The notes beneath the pieces are model-generated. The model searched no databases. It saw only the letters and a list, made by a program, of their open reading frames with translations, and was not told where the DNA came from. From R-RK-3 sp031399085 (GTDB lineage: Bacteria; Pseudomonadota; Alphaproteobacteria; Rhizobiales; Rhodomicrobiaceae), in NCBI GenBank assembly GCA_031399085.1, contig JANNOQ010000027.1:191653-255652 (forward strand): a stretch of DNA of 64,000 nucleotides. Direction: 5' to 3'. Positions 17,508 through 26,921 of the stretch are shown piece after piece; within the stretch, counting starts at the first letter, position 1; each line of letters opens with the position of its first letter. Position numbers and translations under genes: made by a program.

Positions 17508-17694
17508 GTTCCCGCATTTGATTCAAATATTTCTTCTCTCTTGCTTGACACCAACCTTGATAATCTTACCCCAATAAGGCACATTCGCCATGTTGGGAGA
17601 GTTATGCGGGTGACATCCGCCATTGCTACGGTCCCGTCTAATCCCGGGATCGAGCGACAAACCGGATCCAAGACGGAAGGAAACCGATCTGATC

Positions 17695-18105
17695 ATGCAC
17701 ACATCGACAGGGGCGGCCCTACGTGGCAAGCCTGAAGCCGCGCCGGTGGCTAACGACGAAGCCTCGGCGCCCATCCTAACGACTGTGCTCGACTCCCTTT
17801 CCGACGCAAAAGCTGAAGATGTTGTCTCCATCGACCTTTACGGCAAGACGTCGATTGGCGATCACATGGTTATTGCGTCCGGACGGTCGCAGAGACATGT
17901 CGGGGCCATCGCCGACCAAGTGGTTGAAAAGCTGAAAAGCGATGGCCTGCGCAATCTGCGCGTGGAAGGTCTTCCGCATTGCGACTGGGTGCTCATCGAC
18001 TCCGGTGATGTGATCGTTCACATCTTCAGGCCCGAAGTGCGCCAGTTCTATAATCTGGAAAAAATGTGGTCAGCCGACAGACCGACTGACCCGGTCGCCG
18101 TTTAA
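17695..18105 (+). CDS. rsfS: Ribosomal silencing factor RsfS
   Basis: Binds uL14 of the large subunit and blocks subunit joining when nutrients run low. About 136 residues; the family core runs from LDSLSDAKAEDVVSIDL through IASGRSQRHVGAIAD to GDVIVHIFRPEVRQFYNLEKMW, which is diagnostic. Start ATG 17695 is preferred; an in-frame ATG at 17623 would add a poorly conserved tail. Located between nadD and rlmH. Confidence 0.94.
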   Translation: MHTSTGAALRGKPEAAPVANDEASAPILTTVLDSLSDAKAEDVVSIDLYGKTSIGDHMVIASGRSQRHVGAIADQVVEKLKSDGLRNLRVEGLPHCDWVLIDSGDVIVHIFRPEVRQFYNLEKMWSADRPTDPVAV

Positions 18106-18158
18106 GTTTTGAAACCGTCATCCGCCGCCCAGCAAGCCAGCATGGCCAGGGCGGCGGG

Positions 18159-18641
18159 ATGAAACTCCACATCCTCTGCGTGGGGCGTCTCAAGGAAGAG
18201 GCGGAACGCGCGATCGTGGAGCGCTACCGTCAGCGTTTCCAACAGATCGGCGCCCCGCTCGGCTTTGGCGGCGTGGGTGTGACTGAGCTGACCGAAAGCA
18301 ACGCGCGATCCGCCCCTGAGCGTAAAGCGTTCGAGGCTGCCGAGCTGCGCAAGAAAATTCCAACCGACGCTAGGATTGTCGCTCTGGATGAAGGTGGAAA
18401 AGCGGTCGGCAGCGCCGCATTCGCCGAAATGCTCGCTAAGCTGAGAGACGACGGCGCCCGCCATCTTTGCTTTGTTGTAGGCGGCCCTGATGGCCTAGAC
18501 CAAGCTTTTGCCGCCGAGGCGTTTCTCACACTCTCCCTCGGCCGACTCACCCTACCGCACGGCTTGGCGCGCGCCATACTGGCGGAACAGCTCTACCGCG
18601 CCGCCTCGATCCTCGCCGGGCACCCCTATCACCGCACTTGA
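18159..18641 (+). CDS. rlmH: 23S rRNA pseudouridine-1915 N3-methyltransferase
   Basis: SPOUT-class enzyme that methylates pseudouridine 1915 in helix 69 of 23S rRNA using SAM. 160 residues, as usual. The SAM-binding knot is seen in LCFVVGGPDGL and the C-terminal LPHGLARAILAEQLYRAASILAGHPYHRT. The final residue is Thr, where the family often has Glu or Lys. 53 bp after rsfS. Confidence 0.95.
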   Translation: MKLHILCVGRLKEEAERAIVERYRQRFQQIGAPLGFGGVGVTELTESNARSAPERKAFEAAELRKKIPTDARIVALDEGGKAVGSAAFAEMLAKLRDDGARHLCFVVGGPDGLDQAFAAEAFLTLSLGRLTLPHGLARAILAEQLYRAASILAGHPYHRT

Positions 18642-18669
18642 CCATGATCTTTGGATAATTTGGTATCAT

Positions 18670-18685
18670 CCCCGAGAAAGCGGGG
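18670..18685. repeat. Small intergenic hairpin between convergent genes
   Basis: ccccg-agaaag-cgggg within atcatccccgagaaagcggg, the core of a common intergenic palindrome. It sits between the ends of rlmH and the DUF3455 gene, where a shared transcript end is expected. Confidence 0.45.
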
Positions 18686-18713
18686 GAACCAGTATTCCAC
18701 GTCGGAGCGACGA

Positions 18714-19220
18714 TCAAGATTTTGGTTTCAAGAAAACATAGTCGCAAGAATACGTCTTAGCCGCAAACTCGCCCGATTTGTCACACGCCCCTTCCATGAC
18801 GCCGCCGCGCGTCTCGATGCGCTGAATCGTCGTGACCCCGGCGAGAAGACCGTTGCCCCGGCCCGTGCCGTCGAGCCGCAATAGCAAAATGTCATCCTTC
18901 GTGGCGCCTGGCGCTTTGCCGCTGACCTTGCCGCTTACGGCGCTGCCATCGACATGCTCCCAATTCGGACCGGCATAATGGCGGCCCACGGTCTTGCCAT
19001 CGAGCATCAGCGTGGCGACAGGTTCGCGGAACTGCCATTCGAGCTTGCCACCCGCATTGGCTTTGCATTCATAGATTTGCGCGCCTTCCGCGTGAAGAAC
19101 CGCAACCACGGTTGCGCCATCGGGAGCGCTGATCTCGCTTGGCAGGGTTTGAGCATGGGCGGCGTTGACGACGCAGCCTGATAACGCTGACAGAACTATG
19201 ATCCACAGTTTGTGCGACAT
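18714..19220 (-). CDS. DUF3455 domain secreted protein
   Basis: 168 residues with a signal peptide (MSHKLWIIVLSALSGCVVNAAHAQ). The body shows the DUF3455 pattern: an IYECKA segment, WQFREPVATLM, a GRHYAGPNWEHVDGS segment, and conserved cysteines including CDYVFLK at the end. Role unknown; family members are exported and small. ATG 19220 is chosen because AAGGG lies 7 bases upstream; the frame stays open to 19277. Single-gene unit, convergent with rlmH. Confidence 0.85.
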   Translation of the reverse strand: MSHKLWIIVLSALSGCVVNAAHAQTLPSEISAPDGATVVAVLHAEGAQIYECKANAGGKLEWQFREPVATLMLDGKTVGRHYAGPNWEHVDGSAVSGKVSGKAPGATKDDILLLRLDGTGRGNGLLAGVTTIQRIETRGGVMEGACDKSGEFAAKTYSCDYVFLKPKS

Positions 19221-19556
19221 GAATTGACCCTTGGATTGCAATGCCGCCAGCTTATAACCCTGCTGCGAAATTAACAAAGAGCGGAACGCTCAGTCTTCGA
19301 CGAAACACTTGGTAAAATGACCCATGATAAAAGGGCGTGGAGCGGAGCGATCCGAAATGATCCTACGCTAAGCCTCCGGCATCGACTCCCAAGCGCCGAC
19401 ATCCGATAATCTCGTGCGCTTGCCACCAGCTTGCCGCGATTTGACGTGAAGCTACTTTTCGGCCCGTGGCGGTGTTATCCCGCCGCATTTGCCCGCCTTA
19501 AGCAAAAACGCGTCATTGTGTTTGGCGTTTGGCGGAACATTGCTTAGTCTTCGCGC
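19221..19556. other. Gene-free divergent spacer
   Basis: 336 bp between the divergent DUF3455 and envC-like genes. No reading frame of note and no hairpin that stands out; presumably holds both promoters, but I could not identify them with confidence. Confidence 0.4.
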
Positions 19557-21002
19557 ATGGGTTGGCATTCTCTTGGGACCGCACTCGGCTTGAGCTCGAT
19601 TTCATTCACACTGACGACGCTGTGTCGCAAGACTTCGGCCCTGCCGGCAGCGAGTTTTTTCGTGGCAGCCGGTCTTCTGTGCGCTGGGTCTGCCGCCGCT
19701 TGGGATAGCGCGCGATTTACGGTCGCCCAAGCGCCCGCCCCAAAGCCGCAGAAGCCCGCCGCCGGCGAGAAGCCGGTGAAATCGCTCGACGGCAAGACCA
19801 TCGACATCGAAGAAGCGCGCCGCTTGTTCGAGCAGCATCAGAAGGAGCTCGAGCGGGTCCAGGAAGAACGCCAGGGGCTCGAAAGCGAAACGCAAACGCT
19901 AAGCGCCGAGAGCGCGGTGCTGCAAACCAAACTGATCGAATCGGCGCAAAAGCTTCAGCAGAGCGAAAAACAGCTGACCCGTTCCGAGGGTGAGATCGAG
20001 GACCTGACGAGGCAGGAAGCGCGCATCGGTGTCGCGCTCAATGAAAGCCGGGCCAAGATCGCGCAGATGCTTGGCGTGATGCAGCGCATGGGGCGGGAGC
20101 CGCCACCGGTGATGATCACCGAGCGCAATGACGCGCTGCGCATGGTTCGCAGCGCGATGATCTTGTCGTCGTTCTTTCCAGGCTTCAAGAAAGAGGCCGA
20201 CACGCTGGCCGAGACGCTGACCGATCTCAACACGATCATTGCGCAGTCGCGGCAAGAGCAAGTTCGCCTGGCCGAGGCGCAAACGGATTTCGGCCGGCTC
20301 AAAGGCGAGATCGGCCAGTTGCTGGCGCAGAAGCGCGAGAGGCTGCAGAAAAATCAAGAGCGCGTGGAAAACCTTAAAGTTGCGTCAACTCGTCACAGCC
20401 GCGCCGTGACGGATCTCGGCGATCTGCTGAAACGGCTGGACGCGGAAGTTGCAAACCGCTCCAATCTAGCGGCCTATGAAGCGGAGCTGAAACAGCTTGG
20501 CCCCGCTATTGAGTTGAAGCCGGCGGTGAAACAGACAGCATTCATACAGCCAGGCCGCTTGAAACCAGCCATTCCATTTGAGAAAGCCAAAGGCTTGCTG
20601 CCGCTTCCGGCGCAAGGAAAGCGCCTGAAATCTTTCGGCACGCGCGATGAGGCCGGCGGGAAATCAGAAGGTGTCTCCATCGAAACCCGCGGCGAGGGAC
20701 AAATCACATCGCCCTCAGACGGCTGGGTTATTTATGCGGGACAGTTCCGCAGCTACGGGCAACTCTTGATAATCAATGCCGGTGGAGGCTATCATATCCT
20801 ACTTGCAGGTTTAGACCAGATTTACACAAACGTTGGTCAATTCGTTCTTGCGGGAGAACCCGTTGCGGCGATGAGCAAGAAGCCGCCGCAAAGTTCGGGC
20901 TCGGTGCAGTCAGGAAATCCTGTTCTCTACATCGAATTTCGTAAGGACGCCCGCCCCGTAGATCCCGACCCATGGTGGTCGGAGGGCGTGAAGGAAGGTT
21001 GA
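19557..21002 (+). CDS. envC: EnvC-like murein hydrolase activator (degenerate LytM domain)
   Basis: 481 residues: N-terminal signal/anchor (to about residue 45), a long coiled coil (about 75-315, Gln/Glu/Arg-rich heptads, RLFEQHQKELERVQEE) and a C-terminal LytM/M23 domain (about 350-475). M23 peptidases need Hx3D and HxH zinc ligands; here the first is SEGVSIE and the last is LYIEFR in place of LHFEIR, so the zinc site is lost. That is what activators of amidases such as E. coli EnvC look like. Role inferred: regulating amidase cleavage of septal peptidoglycan in the periplasm. Followed 4 bp later by ctpA, a conserved pairing. Confidence 0.88.
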   Translation: MGWHSLGTALGLSSISFTLTTLCRKTSALPAASFFVAAGLLCAGSAAAWDSARFTVAQAPAPKPQKPAAGEKPVKSLDGKTIDIEEARRLFEQHQKELERVQEERQGLESETQTLSAESAVLQTKLIESAQKLQQSEKQLTRSEGEIEDLTRQEARIGVALNESRAKIAQMLGVMQRMGREPPPVMITERNDALRMVRSAMILSSFFPGFKKEADTLAETLTDLNTIIAQSRQEQVRLAEAQTDFGRLKGEIGQLLAQKRERLQKNQERVENLKVASTRHSRAVTDLGDLLKRLDAEVANRSNLAAYEAELKQLGPAIELKPAVKQTAFIQPGRLKPAIPFEKAKGLLPLPAQGKRLKSFGTRDEAGGKSEGVSIETRGEGQITSPSDGWVIYAGQFRSYGQLLIINAGGGYHILLAGLDQIYTNVGQFVLAGEPVAAMSKKPPQSSGSVQSGNPVLYIEFRKDARPVDPDPWWSEGVKEG

Positions 21003-21006
21003 AAAT

Positions 21007-22341
21007 ATGCGGAAATCGGACTTTGCCACTTGGATGCTTGTATTGCTCGCCTTCGTGGCGGCGGGCACCTCGATGATAAATGCAACGCGCTCGCAGTCGG
21101 CGACGGCCGCGAATTCGGAGATTTATCGTCACCTCGATTTATTCGGCGATGTGCTTGAGCGCGTCCGCTCCGACTATGTCGAGGCGCCCGACGATAGCGT
21201 GCTGATCGAATCGGCGATCAATGGAATGCTAAGCGGTCTCGATCCGCACTCGACTTATCTCAATCCAAAACATTTCCGCGACATGCAGGTGCAGACGCGC
21301 GGCGAATTCGGCGGCCTCGGCATCGAGGTCACGATGGAGGAGGGTGTGGTCAAGGTGGTCTCGCCAATCGAGAACACGCCCGCCGAGAAAGCCGGCGTCC
21401 TCTCAGGCGACCTCATCTCGCATCTGGACGGCGTTTCCATTCAAGGACTGACGCTGGAGCAGGCGGTCGAGAAGATGCGCGGCCCGGTGGATACGCCGAT
21501 CGTGATCACGGTCGTTCGTCAGAACACCGATCCGTTCGATGTGAAAATCAACCGTGACATTATCCGCATCAATCCGGTTCGCGCGAATATGGAAGGCAGC
21601 GATGTCGGCTATCTCCGCATCAAGCAGTTCAGCGAGCAGACCTATGACGAGCTGAAACTGGCGATCCAGAATCTGAAGAAAGAGTCTGGCGCAAATTTGA
21701 GGGGCTACATCGTCGATCTGCGCAACAATCCAGGCGGTCTCCTGGATCAGGCAATCTCCGTCTCGGATGCCTTCCTGGACAAGGGTGCTATCGTTTTGAC
21801 CCGCGGTCGGAACCTGAACGAAACGCAGCGGTCCAATGCTCGCCCCGGCGATCTAACGGATCAGCTGAAGATCGTCGTGCTCATCAATGGCGGTTCGGCT
21901 TCGGCGTCGGAAATCGTCGCTGGCGCGCTGCAGGACCATAAGCGGGCGACCGTCATTGGCACCCGCTCCTTTGGCAAAGGCTCTGTGCAGACCATCATCC
22001 CGCTGGGATCGAACGGTGCCATCCGCCTGACGACGGCCCGCTACTACACCCCGTCCGGCCGCTCTATCCAGGCCAAGGGCATCGACCCGGATACGGTCGT
22101 GGAGCAGGATCTCCCCGAGGACCTGCTGAAGGCGTCGAAGAGCACCAAGCCCAGAGGCGAGGCGAGCTTGCGCGGTCATTTGAAGAACGATGATGGCGAG
22201 AGCTCGGGCAGCTTGGCCTATGTGCCGAAGGAAAAGGAAAAGGACACGCAGCTGCAATACGCTTTGAACCTTCTGCGCGGTCTGGACGTTGCGCAAAAAA
22301 AGGTTGAGATCCCGGCTGCTACGGAAAAAACGGCGCAATAG
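21007..22341 (+). CDS. ctpA: Carboxy-terminal processing protease (S41)
   Basis: 444 residues: N-terminal membrane anchor (about 8-25), PDZ domain (about 95-180, GEFGGLGIEV...KAGVLSGD) and S41 catalytic domain. The Ser/Lys dyad is complete: Ser299 in NGGSASASE and Lys324 in SFGKGSVQ, with Gln328 placed as in B. subtilis CtpB. Acts in the periplasm, trimming C-termini of envelope proteins; in many bacteria Ctp proteases degrade cell-wall hydrolases, which fits the adjacent EnvC-like gene. Confidence 0.95.
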   Translation: MRKSDFATWMLVLLAFVAAGTSMINATRSQSATAANSEIYRHLDLFGDVLERVRSDYVEAPDDSVLIESAINGMLSGLDPHSTYLNPKHFRDMQVQTRGEFGGLGIEVTMEEGVVKVVSPIENTPAEKAGVLSGDLISHLDGVSIQGLTLEQAVEKMRGPVDTPIVITVVRQNTDPFDVKINRDIIRINPVRANMEGSDVGYLRIKQFSEQTYDELKLAIQNLKKESGANLRGYIVDLRNNPGGLLDQAISVSDAFLDKGAIVLTRGRNLNETQRSNARPGDLTDQLKIVVLINGGSASASEIVAGALQDHKRATVIGTRSFGKGSVQTIIPLGSNGAIRLTTARYYTPSGRSIQAKGIDPDTVVEQDLPEDLLKASKSTKPRGEASLRGHLKNDDGESSGSLAYVPKEKEKDTQLQYALNLLRGLDVAQKKVEIPAATEKTAQ

Positions 22342-22504
22342 CGCCGTATTCCACGAATTCGATAAAGGCGCGTTGGGACTAGGATTTCTTGTCCCTGCGC
22401 GCCCTTATTGTTGGGAGCAAAGCGCTTTTTCGAGGGTCACGATCAGAATCGTTGACTATAGTGACGCTCCAGCGAATGGTCCGCGCATAACGGGCATACG
22501 AGCC

Positions 22505-23932
22505 ATGAGAGTCTTATTTTATACTGCGACGGGCGCTTTTCTGACTTTGGCGGCGCTGTTTGCGTTCTATGCGCTGCAAACGCCGGACGACGCAGGCGGG
22601 GCCAAGATCGTATTGAGCATCGACTCCAGCCAGATGCCCGCCGCGCAGGGCCCGGGTGAGGAGCAGCCAGAGCGCGATCTTTACGCCGAGGCGGCCGAAC
22701 GGCTCAAGCGCTTGGAAACCGCCGACGGCAAGCCGAACGCTGAGGCGGAAGCCGAAGACCCGTCCGGCCAGAGCTTGGGTGATCCGATCAAGACCGAGGA
22801 AAGGTTTTCCGTCGCGACGGGCACGCGCGGCACAGTTGCGGATACCGACCCGCCGGATTTGCGCGGTTCGGCCGCGGGCCGACAAGCCGCCCAATCACAG
22901 CCGCAACGAGAGCAGATCCCCGCACCACCGCCCGGCACCGCACTTGCCGGCCTCGATACCGACAAGCCGCTCTTCAAGACAGTGGACAAGGACACGGCTG
23001 TCCCGGCTGCCCCGCAGGCGACCGAGGATCCCACTCTTGGCGCGAACGGCGAACCGAAGGACGATCTCGGGTCGGTGCTTGCGGCTCTGAATGAGAAGGA
23101 AGCCCCGGCGGAGGTTGCGCCTCCACCTGCCGCGGGCCCGCCACCGCCGCTGCCCTTACGCCGTCCTCCGGCGGTCTCGCCCGAAAAGACCGCAGCTTTG
23201 AACGGCTGGGCAGGGACTCAATTCACCACCACGGAGGTCGCCACGCCAAAGCAAGTGCGGATCGCGATCCTGCTTCGCGGTGTCGGCCGCGACGAGCGCA
23301 CCAGCAGCGACGCGGTGACAAAGCTGCCCTCCGCGATTTCACTTGGCTTCATGCCGTATACCGGCGGCGCTCAACAATGGGCGGGCGCGGCGCGGGAGCG
23401 CGGTCATGAGGTGATTATCCAGCTTCCCCTGGAGCCGTCGGACTACCCGCTCAATGACCCAGGCCCGGAAACCTTGTTGGCAGGCTCTTCCGCCGACGAA
23501 AATGCCTCACGGCTGGGAAATATTCTAGAGCGCTTCGAAGGCCATAGCGGCGTCACCAATTTTCTCGGCGGCAAGCTGCTGCAATCCAAAGCGGCGCTGA
23601 AACCTATCCTTGAGAATATTAAATCGCGTGGCCTGATCTATGTCGGCGAAGGCAATAACAGCCATGCCGTGCTGCGCGGCGTCGCGGCGGAAATCGGCCT
23701 GCGCTACGGTGGGGCCGACGTGATGATCGACTCTAATCCCGATCCTGCCGCGATCAAAAAGGCGTTGGGGCGTCTCATCGCCGTGGCGCGCAAGGGTGGT
23801 AGCGCTATCGGCATGGGCTACGCTTCGCGTTCCACGATCGAGGAACTTCAAGCCTGGTCGCAAACCCTTGCGGCCGAGGGTATCACCCTCGTGCCTGTGG
23901 GCGCGCTGGCGCAGACGCCTGGAGCGTCATGA
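22505..23932 (+). CDS. Divergent polysaccharide deacetylase (DUF610/YibQ-like)
   Basis: 475 residues, start ATG 22505. N-terminal membrane segment (about 6-24), a long Pro/Ala-rich linker, then a deacetylase-like barrel (about 245-470): RIAILLRGVGRDERTSSDAVTKLP, HEVIIQLPLEPSDYP, GVTNFLGGKLLQSKAALKPIL and GSAIGMGYA. The family is related to NodB-fold deacetylases, but the classic metal triad is altered, hence divergent. Genes of this type follow ctpA and overlap rppH in many alphaproteobacteria, as here. Envelope role is inferred only. Confidence 0.87.
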   Translation: MRVLFYTATGAFLTLAALFAFYALQTPDDAGGAKIVLSIDSSQMPAAQGPGEEQPERDLYAEAAERLKRLETADGKPNAEAEAEDPSGQSLGDPIKTEERFSVATGTRGTVADTDPPDLRGSAAGRQAAQSQPQREQIPAPPPGTALAGLDTDKPLFKTVDKDTAVPAAPQATEDPTLGANGEPKDDLGSVLAALNEKEAPAEVAPPPAAGPPPPLPLRRPPAVSPEKTAALNGWAGTQFTTTEVATPKQVRIAILLRGVGRDERTSSDAVTKLPSAISLGFMPYTGGAQQWAGAARERGHEVIIQLPLEPSDYPLNDPGPETLLAGSSADENASRLGNILERFEGHSGVTNFLGGKLLQSKAALKPILENIKSRGLIYVGEGNNSHAVLRGVAAEIGLRYGGADVMIDSNPDPAAIKKALGRLIAVARKGGSAIGMGYASRSTIEELQAWSQTLAAEGITLVPVGALAQTPGAS

Positions 23933-24441
23933 GCCGAAATCTTCAGGCCGTCGATCCCGCGCTCATGCCTTATCGCGCTTGCGTCGGCATCATGCTGATC
24001 AACGCGGATCGCCTGGTGTGGATCGGGCGGCGCTCTTCGCGGATCGTCGAAGACGCTGAGAATTGGCAGATGCCGCAAGGCGGGATTGACGAAGGCGAAG
24101 CGCCCGAGGTGGCAGCGTTGCGTGAACTCGCCGAAGAAACCGGCACGGACAAAGCCGAGATCATCGCCGAAACGCGCCGCTGGCTGGATTATGATCTGCC
24201 GCCCGCGCTTCTCGGCTCCGCGCTCAAGGGCAAATATCGCGGCCAGCGGCAGAAATGGTACGCGATGCGCTTCACCGGCATCGACGCCGATTTCAATATC
24301 CACAGCCCGCCAGGCGGTCACGAGCCGGAATTCGAAGCCTGGCGCTGGGCGGCGCCGGACGAGTTGCCCGAGCTTATCGTTCCTTTCAAACGGAAGGTTT
24401 ACGAAGCCGTAATCGAGGAATTCGCGCCCCTGATCGGTTGA
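23929..24441 (+). CDS. rppH: RNA pyrophosphohydrolase (Nudix)
   Basis: 170 residues, starting inside the stop of the previous gene (4-bp ATGA overlap). The Nudix box is complete: GGIDEGEAPEVAALRELAEETG. The N-terminal YRACVGIMLIN and WQMPQGG segments are typical of RppH/NudH. Removes pyrophosphate from 5'-triphosphate RNA to trigger decay; some alphaproteobacterial members also cleave diadenosine polyphosphates. Confidence 0.94.
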   Translation: MSRNLQAVDPALMPYRACVGIMLINADRLVWIGRRSSRIVEDAENWQMPQGGIDEGEAPEVAALRELAEETGTDKAEIIAETRRWLDYDLPPALLGSALKGKYRGQRQKWYAMRFTGIDADFNIHSPPGGHEPEFEAWRWAAPDELPELIVPFKRKVYEAVIEEFAPLIG

Positions 24442-24554
24442 TCCTGATCGGACTTCGGCCGCCCGACCGGGTCTTCGCCCAAACTTAACAACCCTGCTGT
24501 AGAACACCAAGACGACCCATGTCGCCTGCCATGCGACGCCTACCCAGGTGAACG

Positions 24555-25145
24555 ATGTCTCGGCATATTCTGGCAATCGCGGCAATTCTGTCGGCCCTCG
24601 CCCTGGGTTCGACAGCCGCGCGGAGCGAGGAAGCCCACGTCACCGAGGTCAAGCGATATATCGCCGCCAACGTTCAGCATTGGCTGAGGGACAGGCTCGT
24701 GATTGACACGATTAAGGCCCAGAATTCGAAAAACGCGGTGCTGAGCGAGACCGATATTGAACAGCTCGACAAAGATTGGACCACCCAGCTTGCCACGGCG
24801 CAAAAGCCCCTGATCGACGGCGTGCTAAAGAATAACCTTTCCGCATTCCTGCGTCAGAAGCAGGAGGCATCGCGCGGCCTGATTACCGAGATCTTCGTCA
24901 TGGACAATAGAGGGCTGAATGTCGGGCAAAGCGACACCACCTCGGATTACTGGCAGGGGGATGAAGCCAAATGGCAAAAGAGTTTTAAGGCGGGTCCAGG
25001 TGCGATTTTCGTCGACAGCGTGGAGAAGGACCAATCCACCGGGCAATTGCAGGTCCAGGTCAGCGTGCCCATAGCGGACCCGGAAAGCGGCAAGGTCATA
25101 GGCGCCATTACGCTGGGCGTCAACGTCGATCAGCTTCCGTCCTGA
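24555..25145 (+). CDS. Periplasmic single Cache (PDC)-like sensor protein
   Basis: 196 residues: a signal peptide (MSRHILAIAAILSALALGSTAARS), a helical segment, then a Cache/PDC-like ligand-binding core, recognised by EIFVMDNRGLNVGQSDTTSDYWQGDEAKWQKSF and VSVPIADPESGKVIGAITLGVNV. Such domains are usually the outer part of chemoreceptors or kinases, but here there is no second membrane segment and no output domain, so it is a free periplasmic protein. It may present a ligand to another receptor; unknown. No obvious operon partner. Confidence 0.75.
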   Translation: MSRHILAIAAILSALALGSTAARSEEAHVTEVKRYIAANVQHWLRDRLVIDTIKAQNSKNAVLSETDIEQLDKDWTTQLATAQKPLIDGVLKNNLSAFLRQKQEASRGLITEIFVMDNRGLNVGQSDTTSDYWQGDEAKWQKSFKAGPGAIFVDSVEKDQSTGQLQVQVSVPIADPESGKVIGAITLGVNVDQLPS

Positions 25146-25185
25146 GCCGTCCAACGCCCTGGCGCCGCAAACACTTGCGCAACAT

Positions 25186-26031
25186 TCAATCGAGCGGCGC
25201 ACCTTCGTAGCCTGGACGAACGACGACAACCCTGGGCTTTGCCGGCAAGGTCGCCGCCGACACGGTGATGGTCTGCGTGTTGCTCATTTCGATGTCGAAG
25301 CTCTCATCCAACCGCGACAGGAAGGTCGATAGCGTCACCCCGTTGAAGTAATGCATCGGCAGCACCAGCCGCGCCTTGAGCAGCTTCAACACCTCGATCA
25401 TCGCGCGCTGGTCCATCGTATAGGAGCCGTCGACCGGCACCATGACCACGTCGAGCTGGCCGATCAGGCCGAGATATTCGGGTCCAAGCGTGTGGTGAAG
25501 ATGGCCCAGATGGCCGATGCACAAATCCGCCACCTCGATGATAAAGATGGAATTTCCGTCCTTCTCGAATTGCCCGGTCATCCAGCTGCGGATGTCGGTG
25601 GTCACGTTGCGGATGACCACGTCGCCCACTGTTACATCATGCTCGGCGCGGGCGCCGTTCCTGGGCCAACCGCGCAGCACCTGTTTGATTTTCGGGTCCG
25701 GGTAATCGGTGTAATGGGTGCTGTGCGCGTGATTCATGGTCACGACATCCGGCAGCGGCCCCGATCCGGCGAAACCTGAATAATCGGTCGCGATCACGAC
25801 GCCACCGCTCGTCTCGATGCGAAAGGTGGCATGGCCGATGAACGTGATCCGCACTTCCGGCTTCGCAAGCGCGGCTGAATTCAGCGACACGAATTTCACG
25901 CCGGGGTTTAACTCGGCTAGAGCAAGGCAGCGGCTCGCTGTCGCCGTGCCAGGGTGGGCGGCCAGGCCGGCGACGAACGCCGCCATCGCCAGAAGCAGCA
26001 GGCCAAGAATGCGATCGCGACGTGCGGTCAT
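25186..26031 (-). CDS. Exported metallo-beta-lactamase-fold hydrolase
   Basis: 281 residues with an N-terminal signal/anchor (about 7-32). An MBL fold of the UlaG/YtkL kind is recognised from ITFIGHATFRIETSGGVVIATDYSGF, the modified metal motif MNHAHSTHYTDY (an H-x-H-x-x-H arrangement), GHLGHLHHTL, and MVPVDGSYTMDQ, then LVLPMHYFNG. The metal motif departs from HxHxDH, but enough His/Asp remain for zinc. Substrate unknown. Convergent with the PDC gene. Confidence 0.8.
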   Translation of the reverse strand: MTARRDRILGLLLLAMAAFVAGLAAHPGTATASRCLALAELNPGVKFVSLNSAALAKPEVRITFIGHATFRIETSGGVVIATDYSGFAGSGPLPDVVTMNHAHSTHYTDYPDPKIKQVLRGWPRNGARAEHDVTVGDVVIRNVTTDIRSWMTGQFEKDGNSIFIIEVADLCIGHLGHLHHTLGPEYLGLIGQLDVVMVPVDGSYTMDQRAMIEVLKLLKARLVLPMHYFNGVTLSTFLSRLDESFDIEMSNTQTITVSAATLPAKPRVVVVRPGYEGAPLD

Positions 26032-26182
26032 GCGTGGCTCCCTTTCCTTACAATCCAGTAGAGCATAGCATCGGTTTCGCGCGCATTGGCAGGGCGGCGA
26101 TCAAATTGACGTCAGCGATTGCGCGCAAGACAGGCCCGGCCTGGCGCGATATGGTGCCGCATCTCAAAGCAGAGTTGGGAAA

Positions 26183-26884
26183 ATGCCGCCCTATTCAACA
26201 GACATCATCGAAGCCTATAAGACGGTCACAACGGCCACGCTGACAACCGTGCTCTTGAAGAAGGGTCTGCGGAATATTTGGGTGCACGGCGCCTTTCCGC
26301 TCGCGGCAAGCGGCCGGGTTGCCGGGCCGGCCTTCACCTTGCGGTTTGTCCCAGCGCGCGAAGACCTTGCGACGCCGGCCTCCTGGTCGTCGCCAATTTC
26401 GACGCGCGCCGCCATCGAAGCCATGCCGGAAGGATGCGTTGCGGTCGTAGGCGCGGATGGTTGCACAGATGCGGGCGTGTTCGGCGATATTCTCTGCGCA
26501 AGAATGCAGCACCGCAAAGTTGCGGCGATGGTGACCGATGGCGTCGTCCGTGATCTGGAGGGCGTTCTCGCAACCGGACTCAATGTCTGGGCGGCGGGCG
26601 CAGCCGCTCCACCCTCGGTTGCCGGGCTGACATTCGTCAATTGGCAAGAGCCGGTCGGCTGCGGCGGCGTCGCGATCTTTCCGGACGATCTGATCGTCGC
26701 CGACAGGGACGGCGCTGTGGTCGTGCCGCAGGCGCTCGTCATCGACGTGCTTGCGCTGGCAACCGAGCAAGAGGCTTTCGAGGCATGGGTGGTCGGCGAG
26801 GTGCGGGCCGGAGTGGCGCTGCCGGGGCTTTACCCGCCGAACGAGGAAACCCGGAAGCGCTACGAGCAAAACCGGGGACGCTGA
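26183..26884 (+). CDS. RraA/HMG-aldolase-like family protein
   Basis: 233 residues of the RraA-like fold. The family motif for pyruvate aldolases is present: the Asp-Gly-Val-x-Arg-Asp element appears as TDGVVRDLEG, with GADGCTDAGVFGDIL upstream. Relatives are either 4-hydroxy-4-methyl-2-oxoglutarate/4-carboxy-4-hydroxy-2-oxoadipate aldolases or regulators named after RNase E inhibitor RraA. The retained Arg-Asp pair favours a metal-dependent aldolase or oxaloacetate decarboxylase activity. Followed by an MFS gene 37 bp later, perhaps transporting a related organic acid. Confidence 0.8.
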   Translation: MPPYSTDIIEAYKTVTTATLTTVLLKKGLRNIWVHGAFPLAASGRVAGPAFTLRFVPAREDLATPASWSSPISTRAAIEAMPEGCVAVVGADGCTDAGVFGDILCARMQHRKVAAMVTDGVVRDLEGVLATGLNVWAAGAAAPPSVAGLTFVNWQEPVGCGGVAIFPDDLIVADRDGAVVVPQALVIDVLALATEQEAFEAWVVGEVRAGVALPGLYPPNEETRKRYEQNRGR

Positions 26885-26921
26885 AGCCAGCCTGACGGCA
26901 TGATCAAAAAGGCCAGCCCCT

